Below are positions 1-5,808 of a DNA stretch of 13,617 nucleotides, in pieces. How positions within the stretch are numbered: position 1 is the stretch's first letter; every line of letters begins with the position of its first letter. Below the pieces are notes generated by a model. The model searched no databases. It worked only from the letters and a program-made list of their open reading frames with translations, and was not told where the DNA came from. The stretch spans positions 1 to 13,617 of the forward strand of contig JBBPYR010000335.1 in NCBI GenBank assembly GCA_038199755.1, given 5' to 3'. Made by a program: the position numbers and the translations under genes. This DNA comes from JBBPYR01 sp038199755 (GTDB lineage: Bacteria; Chloroflexota; Ktedonobacteria; Ktedonobacterales; Ktedonobacteraceae).

Positions 1-285
1 CCCACCCCACGGGCGACCCGAGGGTCCCTTCCACCCGTCCTCACCACCCCCGCCCCTCCTGAAACGAGCGTTCCCACCACCTCAGCCATTCTTAGGTTGA
101 TGTCTCTTGGACGCGCTCAAGCTGGTCCCTACGGACGTTGCAACAGCAGAACGAGCGCAAGGAAGCCTTGCAGAGGTAGGCCCAGGATACGTGTAAAATC
201 GCTAGTATCTTAGTCCACCCTCTATAAGTACTCATCCACGAATTTCCAATCGATATCGGTTGAAAGGTCAAGAGGTTTCATTGTC
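1..285. other. Intergenic stretch, no convincing gene
   Basis: The first 60 bases are very C-rich and the rest is mixed. The only minus-strand reading start is at 281 and gives 19 codons ending at 222 (MKPLDLSTDIDWKFVDEYL). It lacks a clear ribosome binding site and may be the decayed start of a lost gene. On the plus strand the region around 100-210 has an open Arg/Cys-rich frame with no start signal. I see no RNA gene or repeat array here. Confidence 0.4.
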
Positions 286-334
286 CAAAAACGAGCAGGG
301 GTGACATCGAAGGTATATCTTTGATGTCACCCCT
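286..334 (-). terminator. Rho-independent terminator of the HD-domain gene
   Basis: A perfect 12-bp inverted repeat (AGGGGTGACATC at 297-308 and its complement at 323-334) begins seven bases after the stop codon of the minus-strand gene at 341. Several further A-T and G-C pairs extend the stem into the spacer. Read on the minus strand, the stem is followed after four bases by a run of five T (286-290). Stem, position and T-run together fit an intrinsic terminator. Confidence 0.8.
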
Positions 335-340
335 ATCCGT

Positions 341-886
341 TTAGAGAGGATGTGTTCCTTGCCACAGAATGCGGGCGTGAGCATCTTTCGCCAACTCGCA
401 CGCAATATCGTCAAGTTTCATGTACACCTCCCACGTTTCTTCCGTGCATCGTTTTGCAATCTGTTGCGCAATCTCTCGTTCCAGTGCTTCGTTTCGCTTC
501 CCTTTCCAGATCGTATCGGCAAATGCTACCAAGACATCTTCCAACTGCACTGGTGCTTCCCTGTCCCATTGGGCGTGGGTGCGAGTGAAACGCGCATGCG
601 CCTCGGGGAAACCACTTTCCCGAAGAAGTTGAGGTCCAATCTCCTCATGTTGAGTTCCAGGACCAGTCAGTTCGTTAGGATACATGGTTTTCCCCACGTC
701 ATGCGTTGCTGCTCCAATCAGAACACATTCCTGGTCGTAATCAAGCAGAGGCCAGCAAGCATTTAACTGTTTGGTGAGTGTGATGGCGACATCATGAACG
801 ATGGTCAGATGAGCGACTAATCTCGGTGGCGCAGCAGATTTCGCGAGGAGATCCACGACTTTTGGTGGGAGTGGTTGAAACCGCAT
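341..886 (-). CDS. HD-domain phosphohydrolase-like protein
   Basis: A 181-residue soluble protein with the ordered metal-ligand pattern of the HD superfamily: His26, the His62-Asp63 pair in GAATHDVGK, His80 (QHEEIG), His104 (RTHAQW) and Asp124 (FADTIWKG). HD proteins hydrolyse phosphoester bonds in nucleotides or related substrates using one or two metal ions; the substrate here cannot be told. A longer frame starts at 943, but the ATG at 886 is preceded by AGGAG with a seven-base spacer, and the HD homology begins only after it, so I chose 886. It stands alone, with a strong terminator directly behind it and an IS630-type relic upstream. No fused regulatory domain is seen, so it is not an obvious GGDEF/EAL-type signalling enzyme. 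The HD assignment is firm; a specific function is not. Confidence 0.85.
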   Translation of the reverse strand: MRFQPLPPKVVDLLAKSAAPPRLVAHLTIVHDVAITLTKQLNACWPLLDYDQECVLIGAATHDVGKTMYPNELTGPGTQHEEIGPQLLRESGFPEAHARFTRTHAQWDREAPVQLEDVLVAFADTIWKGKRNEALEREIAQQIAKRCTEETWEVYMKLDDIACELAKDAHARILWQGTHPL

Positions 887-977
887 AGGTGATCTCCTAG
901 AGAGCAAGAAAAAAAGGGTGTTCACGACCAACGAGCGGTACATCTACGCGTAGAGTGTACCCATATGCTTCCTTAAC

Positions 978-1215
978 CGCTTGGGAATGGCTGCCATCGA
1001 GACATCAAAGAAAGGATGGCGACATCATCAGTATCTGGCCGTGGAAGTCGAACGGCAGTTTTTAGCCCCTTTTTTCACGCGTGCAGAAGAGGGAAAGATC
1101 GCGACAGCAGGCGTAATCAAATTTGCTTTAGAAACCCAGATTGGCCATTAAGTAGAGGAAACGACGGTCTATCGCCTCCTTACCCGGCATGTACATTTTC
1201 CTCACAAGCAGTTAG
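978..1215 (+). pseudogene. Decayed N-terminal piece of an IS630-type transposase
   Basis: Reading from 978 in one frame gives RLGMAAIETSKKGW, then YLAVEVERQFLAPFF, then GVIKFALETQIGH, an in-frame TAA at 1149-1151, then VEETTVYRLLTRH. The order 'fLapff..a..G.ia....i..alE...Gh.v..tTvYRLL.RH' is the second helix-turn-helix region of IS630-like transposases, from memory of the family. No catalytic DDE domain follows: the frame runs into the 3' end of the convergent WD40-containing gene at 1212. No start or ribosome binding site is apparent. It is a relic of an old insertion and not expected to be functional. Confidence 0.6.
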
Positions 1216-2783
1216 TTTACAACGTTCCAAAGTTTGACACTATAATCATACAGAGACTTATTGTGGAGAAAGAAACTTGCTCCCCCAGTTGCAATCAGCT
1301 TTCCTCCAGGCGACCAAGCTAAACCCCCTATCGCGTAGGCTTGCTCAGTCCATAAGCCGGGATGAGCAGCAAAGGAGGCAATCATTTCATAGGTTTGCAT
1401 CGACCAAACATACACCATTCCATCTACGCTATCACAAACAAGCCATTGGCCATCGGGCGAGAAGGCGAGAAGGCCAGGCGTCTGCTCATCAGGAAGCGGC
1501 AAAAATACTTTTTGTTTGAGCCGCATGAGATCATAGATGCCAATGCCATTTTCTCCTTCGAGCGATGCGGCAAGAAGTCCATTTGCTGGAGAGAACTGTA
1601 TGTCGTTGATGCCTCTTACGGGCACCGTTCCTACACGAGAAAGCGCAAGAGGTGAGGTGGTGAAGCGACAAACATGAAGTTCTCCTTGCTTTGTCAAACT
1701 CAAAAAAGCGAGAAAGGTTCCATCAGCAGTAAAACGCAAATGAGAACTCCAAGCTGAAGTCGTATCGTACTGTGCTTTTCCATGAGCATCAAGATACCAA
1801 GCTCTTACAGAAGAGTTGTAAGCATCTGCAAATTGTTGTATCGTTCCATTCGGTCCCCCACACCATGCCTCACAAGCTGGCAATCCATTCTTTTGAGCAG
1901 TGAACAGATTGTAAGAGGAATTAAAAGAAACTTTACCTTGTGCATTAACCAGACAATTCCCTTCTGAGCATTGGATATTGCCATACACTGGGTCATCCTT
2001 TGCTGTCTGAGCAAAACCAGTAGATAAATCGTCAGCTATACCTCCGTTTGCATCAGCTTGTTGTAAAATGGAAAAAGAGCGAGTGATTCGTCCCATTTGA
2101 TTCCCTATTCCTGGGAGTCGAGTTACAGATCTATTAATTGCTGCTCTATCCAATTGTGTTTTGGCATATTGCGTATCAGTGGTCGCTGCCGCACTATCAG
2201 TTGTGACAGCAGCACTGCTATCTGCAACCGCAGCACTATTAGCAGTCGCAGCGGTGTTGCTATCTGCAACCGCAACACTACTGTCGGCCACCGCTGGTTC
2301 GAGCGTTGATGCTGCATAGGCTAGGGTTGCGGCTCCAGAGAGTCCTACTCCTCCAGAGAGAGCTGCAAACCCCGCAGTTGCACCCGCTGCTAGAGCAGGA
2401 GCGGCAGCCCCTAATGTTGCTCCAATCAATGCCCCTGTCACCGCACCTGTACCAACCGCTCCCCAATCAATATTACTGGTCCAGGGATTCGAGGACCCAT
2501 TTTGATAGTTGTTGTAGACTTGTGCTCCATAGGAAACCGCAGCTCCAACAATGGCTCCTGCAATTGCGCCAATACACCACGGACAATGCCCCGTTGGATC
2601 ATTCTTTGTCTCGGGATTGCCACTCACATAGCCATAGGGGTTCATCCCTTGCAGGTTGCCTTGCATGCTATCGGCAGAGAGGAACACGCCCACCTTCTGA
2701 TCGTAGTAGCGCGCTCCATAGTAGTCCAGTCCCGTCAGGGTGTCGTTGTACTGCCCAGTGAAGCCCTTATTGGTATCGTGCAT
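1212..2783 (-). CDS. Orphan Rhs core tip joined to a WD40 domain
   Basis: A 523-residue product in four parts. Residues 7-65 are the end of an Rhs/YD-repeat core (GFTGQYNDTLTGLDYYGARY ... NPYGYVSGNPETKNDPTG), normally the hinge where variable toxin tips begin. Residues 70-165 are Gly/Ala-rich with glycine-zipper-like, possibly membrane-active stretches. Residues 165-203 are a low-complexity AVADS/TTDS repeat. After an unrecognised middle, residues 330-523 hold about four degenerate WD40 blades (FTADGTFLAFLS, FSPDGQWLVCDS, WSPGGKLIATGG, ending VKLWNVVN). The main Rhs repeat region is absent, and no good ribosome binding site precedes the ATG at 2783. This looks like a displaced Rhs-CT cassette rather than a complete secreted Rhs protein. 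The tip DNA is nearly identical to 6696-6876. Whether it is expressed is uncertain, and the WD40 part could stem from an old fusion. Confidence 0.7.
   Translation of the reverse strand: MHDTNKGFTGQYNDTLTGLDYYGARYYDQKVGVFLSADSMQGNLQGMNPYGYVSGNPETKNDPTGHCPWCIGAIAGAIVGAAVSYGAQVYNNYQNGSSNPWTSNIDWGAVGTGAVTGALIGATLGAAAPALAAGATAGFAALSGGVGLSGAATLAYAASTLEPAVADSSVAVADSNTAATANSAAVADSSAAVTTDSAAATTDTQYAKTQLDRAAINRSVTRLPGIGNQMGRITRSFSILQQADANGGIADDLSTGFAQTAKDDPVYGNIQCSEGNCLVNAQGKVSFNSSYNLFTAQKNGLPACEAWCGGPNGTIQQFADAYNSSVRAWYLDAHGKAQYDTTSAWSSHLRFTADGTFLAFLSLTKQGELHVCRFTTSPLALSRVGTVPVRGINDIQFSPANGLLAASLEGENGIGIYDLMRLKQKVFLPLPDEQTPGLLAFSPDGQWLVCDSVDGMVYVWSMQTYEMIASFAAHPGLWTEQAYAIGGLAWSPGGKLIATGGASFFLHNKSLYDYSVKLWNVVN
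2174..2291 (-). repeat. Low-complexity repeat coding for Ala/Val/Asp/Ser units
   Basis: The coding strand repeats variants of GTTGCAGATAGCAN and GCGGCTACN-like blocks, giving AVADSS, AVADSN, AVADSS and TTDSAAATTD. The units are imperfect, so it may expand or contract by slippage. It links the glycine-rich segment to the rest of the protein. Confidence 0.6.
2588..2768 (-). repeat. Rhs core-end direct repeat, copy 1
   Basis: From 2611 to 2768 this matches 6719-6876 base for base, without gaps, at a constant offset of 4108, with only scattered substitutions. The similarity tails off through the DPTG codons near 2588. It encodes the conserved Rhs core end up to the DPTG hinge. Same orientation in both copies. 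Confidence 0.9.
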
Positions 2784-2835
2784 ACTCGTTCAGGCAGAGC
2801 TTTTATAGATCAACGCAAAGTGGCACTGAGGAGAG

Positions 2836-2879
2836 CAGAAAGACCACAAAGGGATATATTCACCTTTGTGGTCTTTCTG
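2836..2879. repeat. Perfect 17-bp inverted repeat (hairpin)
   Basis: Arms at 2836-2852 (CAGAAAGACCACAAAGG) and 2863-2879 are perfect complements separated by ten bases. There is no T-run on either side, but it lies 47 bases after the open frame ending at 2926 on the minus strand and could end transcription of the 5231-3085 unit. I found no target duplication to suggest a transposon end. Confidence 0.7.
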
Positions 2880-2925
2880 GTCAACTGACTATCTAGAGAA
2901 AACAGGTTCCCATTTCACTCTTCTC

Positions 2926-3084
2926 TTACTCATTCGGCTCAACTTCCATATCCGCTAATGTTGGACAGTGGTGAACCAGTTCCTCTAAGGGAACGTGAAG
3001 TCCAAGTTTCTTTATACAAGCCATGGCGGTACCGTTCGTATAACTGTGGCATGTGCATTCCTTGATGATGAAGTCGTTCTCTTG
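2926..3084 (-). other. Open frame continuing in phase after a UAG stop
   Basis: Directly after the TAG at 3085-3087 the same reading frame stays open for 52 more codons, ending with TAA at 2926. The translated part includes MACIKKLGLHVPLEELVHHC and a Cys/His-rich stretch before it (KECTCHSYTNG). The internal ATG at 3024 has no credible ribosome binding site. It may be a 3' remnant of another gene, a lost C-terminal extension, or chance. I do not call it a gene. Confidence 0.3.
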
Positions 3085-3819
3085 CTACTCTTCCTGCTGG
3101 CGTTTCATCTCTGTTATCATTTGATCGATCACCTCTTTGGCCTTGGCAAGCCCAACTCCTGCCTCTCGACTATACAGCTTGATTGCTGCAATCTTATCCA
3201 TCACCTCTCCAGTGCGAAGAAGCCGCTGTATCTCAAATTGGCTTTCTGCTGATAACGGACATGGAGCCGTGAGAAGAGCAAGCTGTTCCCGCAATTCCCT
3301 CTCCTGCGCAGGATCGTATAACCTTCCAAACGTGAAAAAGTCATTGTGCGTATAGGCTAAGAACCATCGTTCTGAACGCGGAAAGATACGAATATCATCT
3401 GAACTCGGATAGCAGAAGTCATCCCAGTAGGAACAGAAAAGCCGCCATGGCGTTGCGACCGCAACGGTTGGCCCCCACATCACAATCACCTGCATCTCTA
3501 GTTGCGTCTCAAAGGCAAGCAGTTCTTGTGAAATCTGAGCAGATAACGAGGTCTCTTTGGTAGGAATCACCTGAGTAGGACCTTCAAAAAGGGGAATCTT
3601 CGGTGCATAGGGCGGTAGACCTTTTCTATAGTGCAGAAGATAGCCACCTATCTGGTTCCAATATATACTCGTCTCATCCCAAATGGCTCTAGCTTGCACT
3701 TCAATAAGGGGATGAATTTGAGCAAGCTCATGCTCTGGAAGGATCGCATTTCTTGTCCAACGCCACTGAAGTTTGAACGTTTCTAATGGAGAGAAGCTAC
3801 TGTCTATTAACTCAATCAT
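3085..3819 (-). CDS. DUF2947-like protein with L7/L12-like C-terminal tail
   Basis: A 244-residue soluble protein. The first two thirds contain an N-terminal stretch (LQWRWTRNAILPEHELAQIH, then PLIEVQARAIWDE) and a central SYWDDFCYPSSDDIRIFP block that recall DUF2947-type proteins from memory; function unknown. Residues about 200-240 (EVMDKIAAIKLYSREAGVGL then AKAKEVIDQM) match the signature of the ribosomal protein L7/L12 C-terminal domain, a small alpha/beta fold that several bacterial proteins borrow as an appended interaction module. The ATG at 3819 is preceded by AAGGAAA at good spacing. It starts 41 bases after the pentapeptide gene, so the two are probably co-transcribed. In a polymorphic-toxin locus it could be an immunity-type protein, but that rests on position only. 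Confidence 0.7.
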   Translation of the reverse strand: MIELIDSSFSPLETFKLQWRWTRNAILPEHELAQIHPLIEVQARAIWDETSIYWNQIGGYLLHYRKGLPPYAPKIPLFEGPTQVIPTKETSLSAQISQELLAFETQLEMQVIVMWGPTVAVATPWRLFCSYWDDFCYPSSDDIRIFPRSERWFLAYTHNDFFTFGRLYDPAQERELREQLALLTAPCPLSAESQFEIQRLLRTGEVMDKIAAIKLYSREAGVGLAKAKEVIDQMITEMKRQQEE

Positions 3820-3860
3820 TGGTTGGTTTTCCTTCTCTCGAAAATTCCTTATCAGGAAGA

Positions 3861-5231
3861 TTATTTGCGCTCCTGATCTTCCTGCTGGTGTCCTAACCGT
3901 TCGGCGACAAGAATACGTTCTTCCACTCCTTGCTGCAAATCGCGTTCATCATGGTAGATGAAGAGTGGCAGACAGTGCGGGTATCGTTCAATCTCAGGTA
4001 CGAGCGTTGTCCCTTGTCGATTCCTGGCATGAAGCAGGGGTTGGAAGGGAATGGTTGCAGAAGGCATCAGGGTCTGCCACTCCTTCGGCAGCAAACTCAT
4101 CTCTGTCAGATCAAGCAAGACAAACTGTGCGAGAGAAACGAGCCGTTCAAGCATCTCGGGATACGCTCGTTCTACCACGCTTTCATCACCAGGACGAGGA
4201 GAGGCAGCACGTTCCCGATCAAAGAGCACTGGCGTATAGCCCTGCCGACGAAGTTCATCCCTGATCGTATTCAGTACGGCCATGCGATAGGATGGAAAGA
4301 AACCCAGGATGACCACCATGTTGGTGGTCAGCGTTCGTACCAGCGGTGGAGGAGTGTCGTGGCTCAACAGCAAAGAAAGCAGATGCACATTCGCCAGAGA
4401 GTCGATTGTCACTACGGGCTCATACTCGTCGGTCAGCCGTAGATTGTGTTGGATTGCGCCATCGAGCGAGGTCTCCCAGACCACGAGACGAAACACTAGG
4501 CAGTCCGTGAGATTAGCTTGATCTAGCTTCACACGATCAAGAGTCGCATGGCGTAAATTGGCTCCACTCAAGTCGATGCCCCTCAAATCCACGGAATCGA
4601 GTGTCGCCCCATCAAACTGAACCCCACGCAGGTTGACTCCGTTCAGACTAATGGGTTTTAGTTGTGCTCCGGTGAAACTGCTTTGGCTCAGTGTTGCATC
4701 ACTCAGGTTGACACTATCCAGTTTGGCTCCTAAAAAATTGGTTTTGCGTAGATTGGCATGAGACAGATTCACGTTATGAAGCGTTGCTTGCCAGAACGAG
4801 GCTCCTTCAAGATTGGCTTTTTGCATATTGACCGAACTCAAGTCCGCGTTACTAAGGCGAACAAAGCGTAAGTCAGCTTCGTACAAATTTGTTCCTTGTA
4901 GACTTGCTTCTAGGAGTTGAGAAGAAGCAAGATTTGCTTGCTGTAACTGAGTGTGGTGAAGTATCGTATTATTAAGATCTGACTCGCGTACGATTGCTGC
5001 TCGCAGGTTTGCATTTGTCAAATTGGCCCTGAATAAATTTGCTTTGTAAAGGTGTGTCTCGCTCAAATCGACTTCTTTGAGGTTAGCACGACGCAAATCA
5101 ATGCCTGAAAGCTCAGCTCCATGAAGTTTTGCTTGACTCAGGTCTATCAGTTTATCAGGCTGCTCTTTCCTCCAAGCGTTCCAAACATCCACACCTTGCA
5201 TCAGTATGTCTAATTGTTGCCTATCTGCCAT
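3861..5231 (-). CDS. Pentapeptide-repeat protein with TIR/Rossmann-like C-terminal domain
   Basis: 456 residues from the ATG at 5231 (MADRQQLDILMQGVDVWNAW, a lead-in common in pentapeptide proteins). Residues 30 to about 245 are continuous A(D/N)LXX-type pentapeptides, about 40 of them, expected to form a right-handed quadrilateral beta helix. Residues about 305-456 form an alpha/beta domain with VVILGFF, TIRDELRRQGYTPVLFD, a Glu-rich helix, then AQFVLLDLTE. This pattern resembles TIR-like nucleotide-binding domains seen at the ends of pentapeptide proteins in cyanobacteria and Ktedonobacteria. A longer frame to 5519 exists, but its first 96 codons are translated from a transposon copy, so I rejected it; AAAGGA lies before 5231. 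It leads a probable operon with the DUF2947-like gene. Possible roles are defence signalling or immunity to the Rhs toxin upstream; neither is shown. Confidence 0.85.
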   Translation of the reverse strand: MADRQQLDILMQGVDVWNAWRKEQPDKLIDLSQAKLHGAELSGIDLRRANLKEVDLSETHLYKANLFRANLTNANLRAAIVRESDLNNTILHHTQLQQANLASSQLLEASLQGTNLYEADLRFVRLSNADLSSVNMQKANLEGASFWQATLHNVNLSHANLRKTNFLGAKLDSVNLSDATLSQSSFTGAQLKPISLNGVNLRGVQFDGATLDSVDLRGIDLSGANLRHATLDRVKLDQANLTDCLVFRLVVWETSLDGAIQHNLRLTDEYEPVVTIDSLANVHLLSLLLSHDTPPPLVRTLTTNMVVILGFFPSYRMAVLNTIRDELRRQGYTPVLFDRERAASPRPGDESVVERAYPEMLERLVSLAQFVLLDLTEMSLLPKEWQTLMPSATIPFQPLLHARNRQGTTLVPEIERYPHCLPLFIYHDERDLQQGVEERILVAERLGHQQEDQERK

Positions 5232-5277
5232 GATGAATGTATCCTTTCCAAAAAGTTTCTGTATGTTGTTTGATCCT

Positions 5278-5624
5278 TGCACGTTCAGCGGATGCTCCCT
5301 GCCACCATAAAGTGGCGCGACATCAGCACAAAGACGATTTCGGCTCGATGGACCTTTTATCTCATCTATTTCTAAATCTCGCGCCATTTTATGACGGCAA
5401 ACGATGATGGCCCTCCAGGAGTGGCTTCCGATGGACACGCGCCATTTTATGGTGACAAATTTGGCGGTTGCATTCTTTACGAAGAAGCACCAAATAGATG
5501 AGCTACGATGATGTGCCACATTATGAGGCAGAAATTTCTCCTCAAAATCGTCTCAACGCGCTTCTCAAGCTAATCATGGGCAGGTTTTATGTCGGAAACG
5601 CGCCAGGTTATTGGACAAATGACA
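5278..5624. mobile_element. Truncated copy of the Tn7/Tn5053-like miniature transposon (copy A)
   Basis: About 341 bases (5284-5624) align with 9966-10305 at roughly nine in ten positions, with few small indels. The right terminus ends in AATGACA at 5618-5624, the same end as the complete copy. It carries the same end repeats, for example GCGCCATTTTATGACGGCAA near 5389 and GCGCCATTTTATGGTGACAA near 5439. The left terminus is missing and is replaced by the leader of the pentapeptide gene, so no target duplication can be tested. A long frame through it is fortuitous. Confidence 0.85.
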
Positions 5625-5808
5625 TTAAGCTTCACACTGTTGAATGAGTATTTTTCGTGATGCTTGTCTACTATGTATGATTATTATTTTTGTTATATAA
5701 CAATCATGCCCAGTAGACAAGCACCAATTGATAGTTTTGCTAATGATGAATCCTTCCTGCTTCAGAATACCTTCGTTAGTAAATAATCTCTCTAGGTCCG
5801 AGTGATTA
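5625..5808. other. Intergenic region behind the Rhs gene; no immunity gene seen
   Basis: This is where an immunity gene would be expected for the deaminase tip. On the minus strand one frame is open from inside the Rhs end to about 5630, but it has no ATG, GTG or TTG with a ribosome binding site and reads as low-information AT-rich sequence. An imperfect inverted repeat lies at 5662-5723. Confidence 0.5.
5662..5723. repeat. Imperfect inverted repeat with 12-bp perfect outer arms
   Basis: TGCTTGTCTACT at 5662-5673 pairs with its complement at 5712-5723, and a second block (ATGATT with AATCAT) continues the stem inward. The centre is very AT-rich. It lies 86 bases behind the Rhs stop codon on the minus strand and could act as a termination or mRNA-end structure, or be the remains of a small mobile element. 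Confidence 0.6.

Noticed and set aside
350..766. Plus-strand open frame opposite the HD gene
   Set aside because: It is antisense to a well-supported HD domain and has no recognisable protein features.
5232..5519. 96-residue N-terminal extension of the pentapeptide protein
   Set aside because: It is the translation of a transposon copy that recurs at 9938-10171 in non-coding context; the ATG at 5231 has better signals and family agreement.
5630..5808. An immunity gene directly behind the deaminase tip
   Set aside because: One frame is open but has no usable start codon with a ribosome binding site and no protein-like pattern.
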